Below, in pieces: positions 7,665-17,362 of a stretch of DNA of 64,000 bases; positions within the stretch are counted from its first letter, which is position 1; each line of letters begins with the position of its first letter. The position numbers were made by a program, and so were the translations under genes. The DNA is taken from contig NZ_JANIIC010000061.1 of assembly GCF_024519315.1 (NCBI RefSeq), forward strand, positions 1-64,000. Direction: 5' to 3'. This stretch comes from Streptomyces malaysiensis subsp. samsunensis. GTDB lineage: Bacteria > Actinomycetota > Actinomycetes > Streptomycetales > Streptomycetaceae. The notes beneath the pieces are model-generated. The model was not told where the DNA came from, made no database searches, and saw only the letters and a program-made list of their open reading frames with translations.

Positions 7665-9910
7665 TTGGCAGCTTCGTCCTTCGTCTGGGGCTTGGCCTCG
7701 GCCTTCGCCTCGTCCGCCTCGGCACCCTCCCCGTCCTCGAGGACGGGGATGAGGGAGAGCTTGCCGCGCTGGTCGATCTCGGCGATCTCGACCTGGACCT
7801 TGGCGCCGACCTTCAGCACGTCCTCGACGTTCTCCACGCGCTTGCCACCGGCCAGCTTGCGGATCTGCGAGATGTGCAGCAGGCCGTCCTTGCCCGGGAG
7901 CAGGGAGACGAACGCACCGAAGGTGGTGGTCTTCACGACCGTGCCCAGGTAGCGCTCGCCGACCTCCGGCATCGTCGGGTTGGCGATGCCGTTGATGGTC
8001 GCGCGGGCGGCCTCGGCGGCCGGGCCGTCGGCGGCACCGATGTAGATGGTGCCGTCGTCCTCGATGGTGATGTCGGCGCCGGTGTCCTCCTGGATCTGGT
8101 TGATCATCTTGCCCTTGGGGCCAATGACCTCACCGATCTTGTCGACCGGGATCTTCACGGTGATGATCCGCGGCGCGTTGGGGGACATCTCGTCCGGGAC
8201 GTCGATGGCCTCGTTCATCACATCGAGGATGTGCAGCCGGGCGTCGCGGGCCTGCTTGAGGGCCGCGGCCAGCACGGACGCCGGAATGCCGTCCAGCTTG
8301 GTGTCCAGCTGGAGCGCGGTGACGAACTGCTTGGTGCCGGCGACCTTGAAGTCCATGTCGCCGAACGCGTCCTCCGCACCGAGGATGTCGGTGAGGGTGA
8401 CGTAGTGGGTCTCGCCGTCGATCTCCTGCGAGATCAGGCCCATGGCGATGCCCGCGACCGGGGCCTTCAGCGGCACACCGGCGTTGAGCAGCGACATCGT
8501 GGAGGCGCAGACCGACCCCATGGAGGTCGAGCCGTTGGAGCCGAGCGCCTCGGAGACCTGGCGGATGGCGTACGGGAACTCCTCGCGCGTCGGCAGCACC
8601 GGCAGCAGCGCCCGCTCGGCCAGGGCGCCGTGGCCGATCTCGCGGCGCTTGGGGGAGCCCACGCGGCCGGTCTCACCGGTGGAGTACGGCGGGAAGTTGT
8701 AGTTGTGCATGTAGCGCTTGCGCGTCTCGGGCGCGAGCGTGTCCAGCTGCTGCTCCATGCGGAGCATGTTCAGCGTGGTGACGCCCAGGATCTGGGTCTC
8801 GCCGCGCTCGAACAGTGCCGAGCCGTGGACCCGCGGAATCGCCTCGACCTCGGCGGCGAGCGTACGGATGTCCGTGACGCCGCGGCCGTCGATGCGCTTC
8901 TTCTCCTTGATGACGCGCTCGCGCACCAGGGTCTTGGTCAGCGAGCGGTACGCGGCCGAGATCTCCTTCTCGCGCCCCTCGAACTGCGGCAGCAGCTTCT
9001 CGGCGGCCACGCCCTTGACACGGTCCAGCTCGGCCTCGCGCTCCTGCTTGCCCGCGATGGTCAGCGCCTGGGCCAGCTCATCGCGGACGGCGGCGGTCAG
9101 CGCCTCCAGGACGTCGTCCTGGTAGTCGAGGAAGATCGGGAACTCGGCGGTCGGCTTCGCGGCCTTGGCGGCGAGGTCGGCCTGCGCCTTGCACAGGACC
9201 TTGATGAAGGGCTTCGCCGCCTCAAGACCGGCGGCGACGATCTCCTCGGTGGGAGCCTCGGCGCCGTCCTTGACCAGCTGGATGGTCTTGTCGGTGGCCT
9301 CGGCCTCGACCATCATGATCGCGACATCGCCGTCGTCCAGCACCCGGCCGGCGACGACCATGTCGAAGACGGCCTCCTCCAGCTCGGAGTGGGTCGGGAA
9401 GGCCACCCACTGGCCCCCGATCAGGGCGACACGGGTGCCGCCGACGGGGCCGGAGAACGGCAGCCCGGCCAGCTGTGTGGAGCAGGAGGCGGCGTTGATC
9501 GCGACCACGTCGTAGAGGTGGTCGGGGTTGAGCGCCATGATCGTCTCGACGATCTGGATCTCGTTGCGCAGGCCCTTCTTGAAGGACGGGCGCAGCGGGC
9601 GGTCGATCAGACGGCAGGTGAGGATCGCGTCCTCGGAGGGACGGCCCTCACGGCGGAAGAACGAGCCGGGGATCCGCCCCGCCGCGTACATCCGCTCCTC
9701 GACATCGACCGTGAGCGGGAAGAAGTCGAGCTGGTCCTTGGGGTTCTTGGAAACGGTGGTGGCCGACAGCACCATGGTGTCGTCGTCCAGGTAGGCCACG
9801 GCCGAACCGGCGGCCTGACGGGCCAGGCGGCCCGTCTCGAAACGGATGGTACGGGTGCCGAAGGTGCCGTTGTCGATGACTGCTTCGGCGTAGTGGGTCT
9901 CGTTCTCCAC
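7661..9910 (-). CDS. pnp: Polynucleotide phosphorylase
   Basis: 749 residues. It is a phosphate-dependent 3'-5' exoribonuclease that also polymerises NDPs; in Streptomyces it is responsible for RNA 3' tailing. Two RNase PH domains flank a helical linker. They are followed by a KH domain (IPVDKIGEVIGPKGKMI, from about residue 600) and an S1 domain (GERYLGTVVKTTTFGAFVSL), with an acidic/alanine tail. I took GTG at 9910 as start, giving ENETHYAEAV as in relatives, with AGAGGAGA about 9 bases upstream. It follows rpsO after a hairpin-rich spacer and overlaps the M16 peptidase start. Confidence 0.97.
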   Translation of the reverse strand: MENETHYAEAVIDNGTFGTRTIRFETGRLARQAAGSAVAYLDDDTMVLSATTVSKNPKDQLDFFPLTVDVEERMYAAGRIPGSFFRREGRPSEDAILTCRLIDRPLRPSFKKGLRNEIQIVETIMALNPDHLYDVVAINAASCSTQLAGLPFSGPVGGTRVALIGGQWVAFPTHSELEEAVFDMVVAGRVLDDGDVAIMMVEAEATDKTIQLVKDGAEAPTEEIVAAGLEAAKPFIKVLCKAQADLAAKAAKPTAEFPIFLDYQDDVLEALTAAVRDELAQALTIAGKQEREAELDRVKGVAAEKLLPQFEGREKEISAAYRSLTKTLVRERVIKEKKRIDGRGVTDIRTLAAEVEAIPRVHGSALFERGETQILGVTTLNMLRMEQQLDTLAPETRKRYMHNYNFPPYSTGETGRVGSPKRREIGHGALAERALLPVLPTREEFPYAIRQVSEALGSNGSTSMGSVCASTMSLLNAGVPLKAPVAGIAMGLISQEIDGETHYVTLTDILGAEDAFGDMDFKVAGTKQFVTALQLDTKLDGIPASVLAAALKQARDARLHILDVMNEAIDVPDEMSPNAPRIITVKIPVDKIGEVIGPKGKMINQIQEDTGADITIEDDGTIYIGAADGPAAEAARATINGIANPTMPEVGERYLGTVVKTTTFGAFVSLLPGKDGLLHISQIRKLAGGKRVENVEDVLKVGAKVQVEIAEIDQRGKLSLIPVLEDGEGAEADEAKAEAKPQTKDEAAK

Positions 9911-10138
9911 CAGGGAAATCTCCTCTTCTGCGTCCCTCGTCCGTGTGACGGTGGACGGTGGTGGAGCAGCGCCCCGGGCCTTACGGGCCGGCAGCCGGGC
10001 CGGTCTTCGATCGAAGCCACCGGAATTGCCAGTTCCGGGGGCCACTACCGAGGACCGGCTCCTGTGGCGCCGGTGCGGCGGGAATGAGGCGCTCCTCCTT
10101 GTTCGTTATGGCGTTGTTGGGACCAGACTACAAAGATT
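9911..10138. other. pnp leader, no gene seen
   Basis: This is the pnp-proximal part of the 393-bp spacer between rpsO and pnp. Apart from the AGAGGAGA ribosome-binding site next to the GTG start I see no structured element or coding frame. Confidence 0.5.
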
Positions 10139-10246
10139 CGGCCGTCATCACGACGGCCGTACTGTCCGGCCCCTACGGTACGTAGCGAGTACGCTACGCA
10201 TCGGCACGATGGCCGTACGGGTCACCTTTGGCTGAAACCGTACGGC
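10139..10246 (-). promoter_or_regulatory. Three-hairpin rpsO-pnp intergenic element (probable RNase III target)
   Basis: Three stems follow one another: 10139-10146 with 10152-10159 (8 bp, loop 5); 10181-10187 with 10192-10198 (7 bp, loop 4); 10212-10220 with 10238-10246 (9 bp). They lie between the rpsO terminator-like hairpin and pnp. In studied Streptomyces the rpsO-pnp transcript is processed at intergenic hairpins by RNase III; the same role here is inferred from position and structure. Confidence 0.65.
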
Positions 10247-10261
10247 GCCGCGTACGGCAAA

Positions 10262-10292
10262 GGGAGCGGCCCCCGTAGCGGGAACCGCTCCC
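10262..10292 (-). terminator. rpsO terminator/attenuator hairpin
   Basis: An 8-bp stem GGGAGCGG (10262-10269 with 10285-10292) lies 11 bases after the rpsO stop. As pnp follows on the same strand it probably lets part of transcription through. Confidence 0.7.
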
Positions 10293-10303
10293 TCCTTGGC
10301 GTC

Positions 10304-10591
10304 TTACTTGGCGCCCGCCGCACCGCGGCGGATGCCCAGGCGCTCGACCAGCGCACGGAAGCGCGTGATGTCCTTCTTCGCCAGGTACTGGAGCAGCCGG
10401 CGGCGCTGGCCGACCAGCAGCAGCAGACCACGGCGGGAGTGGTGGTCGTGCTTGTGGGTCTTGAGGTGCTCGGTGAGGTCGGAGATGCGGCGCGTGAGCA
10501 GCGCGACCTGGACCTCGGGGGAGCCGGTGTCGCCCTCCTTGGTGGCGAACTCGGTCATGATCTGCTTCTTGGTAGCGGCGTCGAGCGACAC
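10304..10591 (-). CDS. rpsO: 30S ribosomal protein S15
   Basis: 95 residues, typical length. It binds the central domain of 16S rRNA early in 30S assembly. The core is visible as GDTGSPEVQVALLTRRI, LTEHLKTHKHDHHSRRGLL and RRRLLQYL. An Ala/Gly/Lys tail ends the protein. It is the first gene of the rpsO-pnp-M16-dapB run. Upstream on the same strand come about 170 bp of ordinary spacer and then an extremely G-rich tract. Confidence 0.98.
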   Translation of the reverse strand: MSLDAATKKQIMTEFATKEGDTGSPEVQVALLTRRISDLTEHLKTHKHDHHSRRGLLLLVGQRRRLLQYLAKKDITRFRALVERLGIRRGAAGAK

Positions 10592-10759
10592 TCGGTACTC
10601 CTTGTTTTCGTCATCAGCCGCCGAGTGCCCCTGGTCGTTGTCTCAGGGGATCTTCCGTGACTCGGGAGGCGGGGTCCGCTGGGCGCTGTCTCCCGAGACC
10701 AGGACTCGAAGCCTCCGGGGACGCGTACACAAACGGCCAGGAGACAGGGTACCAGCGTC

Positions 10760-10874
10760 GGGGGTGGGGAGGTGGTGGGGGGTGTGGGTGGGGAGGTGGG
10801 GCGGGGCCTGGGGGTGCGGGCTGGTGGGGGCCGGGGGTGCCCCTGGTGGGGGTGTGGGGTGTGGGATTGTGGGG
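10760..10874. repeat. G-rich low-complexity tract, multiple potential G-quadruplexes (plus strand)
   Basis: About 115 bp with more than ten separate runs of three to six G on the plus strand, split by single T, A or C bases. It directly abuts the stop of the frameshifted kinase gene and lies about 170 bp upstream of rpsO. Genes on both sides read the minus strand, so the G-rich strand is their template. The rest of the spacer (10592-10759) shows no gene and presumably holds the rpsO promoter. Confidence 0.85.
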
Positions 10875-12934
10875 CTAGAAGATGGGGAGGGCGGTCAGCG
10901 TGCCGGACTCCAGTGCGAACACGCGGTTCCCAGCCGCCGCGAGCCTCCAGCCTCCCTCCGTTCCCGGAGCATACGGCCAAGCGACGCTTCCGCTGCGGAC
11001 ATCGACCGCCACCACGCCTTGGTCCCCGCGCTCGTCGAGAGCTGCCCACACGCTGCCACCTTGGGCGACAGGGGCGTCAAGAGGATGGTCGTCGGCCGCG
11101 AACGGCAACGTCCAGATCTCCGCCCCGTCATCCGCGCGCCGCGCCGAGAGGTCGGTGCCGTCCACGGCGTACACCACGCCCTTTCGCACGGTCGGCGCGG
11201 TCCAACCGGTCTCGCCCTGCCCGGTGTGGGCCCACTTCTCCTCACCGTTCGCCACGGCAAGCGCCCTCAGGCTCTTTCCGCCGAGGTAGACGACGCCGTC
11301 CGTGACGGCGGGGGCGAGTGCGGTGGTGGAACCCTGCTCGCGCGGGCCCCAGACGGTCCTGCCCGTGCGGGTGTCGAGGGCGGCCACGCTGCCGTCCGAT
11401 CCGTGGATCACCAGGCGGCCCTCGGCGACCACCGCTTCGGCCGGCGTCTTGGCGGATGTGGCCACCGGCGCCGGGACCGTCCACAGGGTGCGGTGCGAGG
11501 TGAGGTCCACAGCCCGTATCCCACCGCCCCGCGTAGCGAAGTAGGCCACGCTCTCATCGGTGCCGAGCAGCACCGCCGCGTCAGCGCCCGGCACAGACCA
11601 CCGCTTCCTGCCGTCCTTGGTGCCCAGTGCCAGCAGCGCGCCCTTGGTGCCGGCGGTAAGGATGGCGTCGTCGGACGCGGGGAACAGGCGGGCGGTGGCG
11701 GCGGCAGTGCGCTCGGAGGTCCACCGCCGGTTTCCGTTTCGCACGTCGTATGCGCGAAGCGCACCGCTGGGGGGCGCGACGACCACGAGGTCGTGGACGG
11801 GGAGCGGAGCAGGCAGGACGATGCCGGAGGTCTCCGCGACGCGGACCGGACCCCACAGCGGCTGTGGGGCTGTTCCTTTGTCATAGCGCGGCAAAGGCTC
11901 GGCCTCCCAGGGCCGCCCACCGGCCTCCGCGTCGTCGCCCCGCAGCAGCCACCACGCGACGCCTCCACCACCACCCGCCGCGAGCACGGCGCCGCCCGCG
12001 GCGAGCGTGCCGATGAGCCGCCGCCGGGAGGGGGCCGGCCGGTCGCCGGGCAGGGCGGCCATGCGCCGGGCGTCCGCCTCGCGCCGCGCGATGTCCTGTG
12101 CGAGCGGCCCGCTCCGCCAGGCCCGGTCCGCGCCCCGGGGCGGCGCCAGTGCCGGGCCGATCCAGTCGAGACCGGGGCGGCCCGTGGGGTCCTTGGCCAG
12201 ACAGGGCTCGACCAGGGCGCGCAGCGCCCCGGGCACCGAGCCCAACTCCGGCTCGCCGTGCACCACCTGGTACTGCACGGCGGCCACATGGCCGCCTTCG
12301 TACACCGGCCGCCCGCCCGCCGCGTAGGCGAGGACCACGCCGAGGGAGAACACATCGCCCGCGGGTCCGGTCCGCCGCCCCAGGACCTGCTCGGGCGCGG
12401 CGTAGCCGGGGGTGGCGACGGTCTGTCCCGTGGTGGTCAGCGTCAGCCCGTGCTCGGGCCGGGCGATCCCGAAGTCGATGATCCTCGGGCCGCGGGAGGT
12501 CAGCACGATGTTGGACGGTTTGAGGTCGCGGTGGACCAGCCCGGCCCGTGGATGTCGTGGAGGGTGCGGACGAGGGCGGCCCCCAACGCCCTTACGGCGG
12601 GCTCCTCCAAGGCGCCGTACCGCTCGACGGCCTGGTCGAGCGTGGGCCCGGCGAGGAACTCCGTGGCGATCCACGGCCGCCCGCCCTCGGTCCGCGCCGC
12701 CAGCACCCGCGCCACCCCGTCGCCCGTTACGGCCTGGGCCGCGTGAGCCTCGCGCACGAAACGCTGAGCCATGTGGGTGTCATGAGCCACTTCGGGCCGC
12801 AGTACCTTCACGGCGGCCGTCCGGCCCTGCCCATCCCGCCCGAGGTAGACCAGGCCCATGCCGCCCGCGCCCAGGACGCCGATGAGGCGGTACGGACCCA
12901 GGCGCAGCGGGTCGCCGGTGCCGAGGGGTTTCAT
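10875..12934 (-). pseudogene. Ser/Thr protein kinase with C-terminal PQQ/beta-propeller domain, frameshifted (kinase 1)
   Basis: Read as one gene from ATG 12934, the N-terminus is a Hanks-type kinase with GAGGMGLVYLG (P-loop), AVKVL (ATP lysine), HRDLKPSN (catalytic loop), DFGIA and APEQV. A Pro-rich linker, one hydrophobic segment after SRRRLIGTLAAGG and a PQQ-type propeller (repeats such as VAALDTRTGRTVWG) complete the AfsK-like layout. The frame is broken near 12545-12547, where one G is missing from a GGG run. As read, the first part stops at 12500 just short of the catalytic loop. The remainder is open from there to 10875. It is the last of four tandem genes. Because the rest is perfectly conserved, a sequencing error is as likely as a real mutation. 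Confidence 0.85.
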
Positions 12935-13013
12935 GCCGAGAGGTCTCCTGCTCGATGAGGGGTTGATCGGGATCAACGAGGCCGCGGGGCGGCCGAGCGG
13001 GCCGAGTGCCGGG

Positions 13014-15207
13014 TCATTCCAGCGGGATGGCGCAGACGCTCTTGCCATTGGTGATGACGACCAGGCCCGCGCGGCGGTGCACCTGCATCACGGAGGCGGA
13101 CATGCCGTCCTTGTCACCGGAGGGGCCCTGGAAGGTCCACGCCGTTCGATGAGTACGGAGGTCGACGGCCCTGGCCCATCCGTCCCTCTCCGGCGAGCCG
13201 TAGAAGTACTTCTCGCCGACGACCGGAGTGGATTCATAGGCTTCGGAGGAACTCGCCTGGTCGGCTGTCTCCTTCTCCTGCCATAGCAGCCGCCCGCTCT
13301 TCGCATCCAGGGCGATGAGGCCCCTTCTCCGCTCGACGCTGTAGACGACACCGCCCTCGACGACCGGCGGGCCGTAGTGCTCCATGCGCGGGTCGTAGCT
13401 CTCCCCGGATTTCCGTTCCGCGCCGAATCGCCATGTGGTCGCGCCGTCGGTGGTGCGCAGTGCGAGGAGCTCCCGGCCACCGGTGAACACGTGATCATCG
13501 GTGACGGCGAAGCATCTGTCCAGGGAGATCACCGCGTCCGATCCGAGCGCGATCCTCTTCGACCAGCGCTGGGCCCCGCCGTGTGGGTCGATGGCGATGG
13601 CCTCCTCCCCCGAGAGGCGCACGAGTGAGGCACCCGCGGGTACCGCGGTGATGGGGTCGCTCGTACCCGGGGCGATGGCACGGCTCCACAGCCGCTTCCC
13701 CGTACGAAGACTGATGGCCAGACGCTTCTCTCCGCCTTTCCCATATCCCTCGGTGTACAGAGTGCCGTCCAGCACGGCGAGAAGTCTGGGCTCGATGCCC
13801 AAGGAGCCAGTGCGAGCGATCGGGGTTTTGACATTGCCCGTCTCGAGGTTGACGGGAGCGATCGTGGTGGTGCCGCTCTGGTCGTCGGCCTCACAGGCGA
13901 GGAGCCGGTCCCCAACGAGGACGACGGGGACGGTCCGGTCGCTCTCCCCGCGCTTTTCGCCCGTCTTCGCGTCCACGCACAGAAACCCGTCGTCGTGGAC
14001 GATCACCACATAGTCGCCGACCATCAGTGTCTTGAGGTCCGTGGTCGCCCCGGGGACGGACACCTCCCACACCAGCCGCGGCCCCGCACCGGCGGGGCGC
14101 CTGGTGGAGCGGGGCGTCGCGGCCGTACCGCCCTTGTGCTCGTCCGGCCCGAACCAGGCCCACGCCCCGGCCGCTCCACCCGCCACGAGCCCGGCACCGC
14201 TCACTGCCGCGATCAGCTTCCGTCGGGAGAGTGCGGCTCCCATCCGCCTCGGCCCAGCGGATTCGGTACGGGGCTCCACCTCCTGGGGAGTCGGGAGCCT
14301 GCTGGGCTGGACCTCCCATACGGCCGTGCAGCGCCGGGCGATCTCCGCGAGGACCAGGTCCGGCAGATGGTCCGCGAACCGCCGGAGGTCATCGACGTGA
14401 TCGGTGTCCGCGCGGAGCCGCTCCCCCAGCTCCACGGTGCCGGGCCGTTGTCCGGGATTCTTGGCGAAGCACGGCTCCAGTACGGTGCGCAGTCCCCCCC
14501 GGCAGTCCGGACAGGTCGGGGTCGGCGTACCGCACCCGGTACAGCAGATCGGCGGGCTGTCCGCCACCGAAGGGCGGGCGGCCGGTGGCCGCGAAGACGA
14601 GCACTCCGGCGAGGGCGAACACATCGCCCGCGGCGGTGTGTTCACCACCGGCCACCTGCTCGGGCGACATATAGGCGGGCGTTCCGGCCGCCGCGCCCGT
14701 ACGGGTCAGCCGGTCGTCGCCCACCGCCCGGGCGATACCGAAGTCGATGACCTTGGGGCCGAGTGCGGTCAGCAGGATGTTGGAGGGTTTGAGGTCGCGG
14801 TGGACCACATCGGACCGGTGCAGCTGGGCGAGCGCGTCGCACAGACCGGATCCGAGTGCCCGTACGGTCTGCTCGGGCAGCGGCCCGGCGAGGGCGACCG
14901 CGTCGTCGAGCGGCGGGCCGAGGACGTATTCGGTGGCGAGCCAAGGCGTTGGGCCCAGTGGATCGGCGTCGATGACCTGTGCGCCGTACCGTCCGCCGAT
15001 GACGCGCGCCGCGTCGGTCTCCAGCTGGAACCGGCTGCGGAATTCGGCCTGTTCGGCGTAGTGCGTGTGAACGGTCTTCAGGGCGACCATCCGCCCCTTG
15101 GGCGAGCGGCCGAGATAGACCGTGCCCATTCCGCCGCCGCCGAGCCGGGCGAGAAGGGTGTACGACCCGAGAGCCTGCGGATCGTCGTGGGTGAGAGGAG
15201 AGACCAT
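13014..15207 (-). pseudogene. Ser/Thr protein kinase with C-terminal beta-propeller domain, frameshifted (kinase 2)
   Basis: Starting at ATG 15207 (MVSPLTHDD), all kinase motifs are present: GGGGMGTVYLG, VALKTV, VHRDLKPSN, DFGIARAVG and MSPEQV. The frame shifts at 14494-14500, where the minus strand has seven G and six would keep frame. The shift falls late in the C-lobe, just before LEPCFAKNPGQRPG. In the second frame come the linker, SRRKLIAAVSGAGLVAGG with a membrane segment, and a propeller of outer-sensor type (repeats such as LLALRTTDGATTWRFG). The gene lies 79 bp upstream of kinase 1 and 11 bp downstream of pseudokinase A. Domains are certain; whether the shift is real is not. Confidence 0.85.
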
Positions 15208-15218
15208 CGGTATCCGTA

Positions 15219-17339
15219 TCAGTCCACTGGCAGTGCGTAGAGGATGGTGCCGTTCAGGACGAGGACGATCCCGGGTGCGACGCCCACGACCTGGCCGGGG
15301 ACGGCGGCTTGTCGCCCCTTCCCGACGAGTGCCGACCGCCACCGCAGCGAACCGTCCGTCGCGTCCAGAGCCTCGATCTCCGCATCGGTCACCTGGAAAA
15401 CCGTCGCGCCCGAGTGGCTCACCGCGGTGTCGGCCCTCGTCCACGAGGACTCCAGGGGAGCGGCACTTCGGCGCCGCCAGCGCGGGCTGCCGCTGCCCAC
15501 ATCGACGGCGTAGGTGGTGGCGCGGGAATCGGTGACGTAAACCGCCTGCCCATGAGCGGCCGGAGTGCCGGACACCCTTCCCTTGGTCGCGACCTGCCAG
15601 CACTCCTTACCGCTGGCGATGTGGTACGCCCTCAGCATGTGCTCGTCGCAGGAGACCAGGAGATCTCCCGGAGCCAGCAGACGCTGCCTGGCGCTCTCGT
15701 CCTTCATCTTGGGGAACTTGCGCGTCCACAGCTTCCGGCCGCTACGGCGGTCGAGAGCGAGATACGAGGAGGCGTCCTCGCCGTCGTCCCCCTGGCTCGG
15801 CAGCAGCACCATGGTGCTGCGCAGAAGCGCGGTGGTCGTGCCGTCTCCCTGATAGGGAGCGGGAAGCGGAGTGCGCCATGTTTCCTTGCGCCGCACGGCG
15901 TCGTAGCAGACCACCGCATGGTCCCCGCTCTCCGTGCCACCACTCGCATACTTTCTGGTCAGGAACCAGCAGATGTCCTTGACGGCTCCGAGGAATTGGT
16001 AGATCGCCGGGCCTTCCACTCCGTCGTACCGCCGCTCCACCCCCTTCATACGGCCCGTGACGAGCGAGACCACGGAGAAGGCCGAGGTATCCGGGGAGAC
16101 GAAGGTCCCGTTGCCGAGCAATATGAGGGCGGACATGGGATAGAGATCGTCGCGCGACCAGATCTTCTTGCCGGTCCGGAGATTCAGCGCGGTCACGGCA
16201 TCGGAGGTCCGGACAAGGGCGGTCCTGCCATGCCAGAGCAGCGGTGTCTGCTGTGGCTCGCCGCCGAGGTCGTGGCGCCACAGCGGAGCCGGCGCGATCC
16301 CGCGCCGAGCGGACGCCTCGCGAGATCTCCCCTCGCCCGCCGCCCGCCAGCCCGCCACTCCGCCGGCCCCGAGCGCGAGGCCGACCGCTCCGGAGAGGCC
16401 ACCGACCACCACAGCACGCCGGGAACGAGCCGGCGGCACGGTGGCGGACGTCTCCTCCGCAGGCGCCGAGGCAGCCATGGGAACCTGCGCCGGATACGCC
16501 GCGGCCTGCCGGGCAAGGGCCGTCACCACGGCATCGGGCGGACGACCCACGGCTTCGGGAGCCGGTACCGCCCGGAGTTCGCGGGCCACAGTGCCCGGAC
16601 GGGGCCGCTGCCCGGGATCCTGGGCGAGACACCTGGCGAGCAGTTCGCTCAGCGCTTCCGGCAGTGCCGCGCGCGTCCCTTCGGCCACGTCCCGGCGGCC
16701 CGTCGCGGCGTAGCAGAGCACAGCGCCCAGCGCGTAGACATCCCCCGCCGGGCTGGGGCGTTCACCCGCTCGCTGTTCCGGCGGCAGGCTGAATGCGTCG
16801 ACCCCGAGCGGCGCGCCGCGGTCCGGGCCGTCCAGCGCCGCCGCTCGCGCCAGGCCGTACCCGGTCGGCCGGGGCCCATCGGCCATGAGCAGCGTGGCCT
16901 GCGGCGATATCCCAGCGTGTACAAGACCGCTGGCGTGCCAGTTCGCGATGGTGTGCGCGAGTTCCGCGCCGAGCGCGCGCACCGTGGATTCGGGAAGGGG
17001 CCCGTCGCACGCGGCCAGCACGGCGGGGAGCGGCAGGGCGGGGAAGCAGGCATAGGCGACCCACGGGAGATCCGCGTCCGGCCCGGCGACATCGATTACG
17101 GGAGGCGCCCAGCGCCCGGTCAGACGGCGGGAGTTCTCGGCCTCCGACCGGAACCGCACCCGGTATCCGGGGTCGTCGGCGAGGGTTCCGTGCGGCAGCA
17201 TCAGCACGGCCGCGCGGCCGGTACGGCCGTCCCGCGCGATACGGCGGCGCGCGTCGTCGGCGGGCCCACCGGCGTCCAGCGTGCCGATGATGCGGTACGG
17301 GCCGAGCCGTGTCGGTTCGGCCTGTCGCTGCGGTTCCAT
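15219..17339 (-). CDS. Pseudokinase with membrane segment and PQQ/beta-propeller domain (pseudokinase A)
   Basis: 706 residues from ATG 17339 (MEPQRQAEP). Overall order matches the two downstream kinases: a kinase-fold N-terminus (LGPYRIIGTL ... VRALGAELAH ... SPAGDVYALGAVLCYAATGRR). Next come a linker, RSRRAVVVGGLSG with a membrane helix and a PQQ-like propeller. The catalytic machinery is gone. HRDLKPSN is replaced by HAGISPQAT, DFG by GYG and the glycine loop by AGGPADDARR, so phosphotransfer is not expected. It should act as a sensor, scaffold or regulator. It sits 11 bp before kinase 2 and is probably co-expressed with it. Whether it still binds nucleotide is unknown. Confidence 0.88.
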   Translation of the reverse strand: MEPQRQAEPTRLGPYRIIGTLDAGGPADDARRRIARDGRTGRAAVLMLPHGTLADDPGYRVRFRSEAENSRRLTGRWAPPVIDVAGPDADLPWVAYACFPALPLPAVLAACDGPLPESTVRALGAELAHTIANWHASGLVHAGISPQATLLMADGPRPTGYGLARAAALDGPDRGAPLGVDAFSLPPEQRAGERPSPAGDVYALGAVLCYAATGRRDVAEGTRAALPEALSELLARCLAQDPGQRPRPGTVARELRAVPAPEAVGRPPDAVVTALARQAAAYPAQVPMAASAPAEETSATVPPARSRRAVVVGGLSGAVGLALGAGGVAGWRAAGEGRSREASARRGIAPAPLWRHDLGGEPQQTPLLWHGRTALVRTSDAVTALNLRTGKKIWSRDDLYPMSALILLGNGTFVSPDTSAFSVVSLVTGRMKGVERRYDGVEGPAIYQFLGAVKDICWFLTRKYASGGTESGDHAVVCYDAVRRKETWRTPLPAPYQGDGTTTALLRSTMVLLPSQGDDGEDASSYLALDRRSGRKLWTRKFPKMKDESARQRLLAPGDLLVSCDEHMLRAYHIASGKECWQVATKGRVSGTPAAHGQAVYVTDSRATTYAVDVGSGSPRWRRRSAAPLESSWTRADTAVSHSGATVFQVTDAEIEALDATDGSLRWRSALVGKGRQAAVPGQVVGVAPGIVLVLNGTILYALPVD

Positions 17340-17362
17340 TCGCTCCTCCGGACAGCCGTGGC

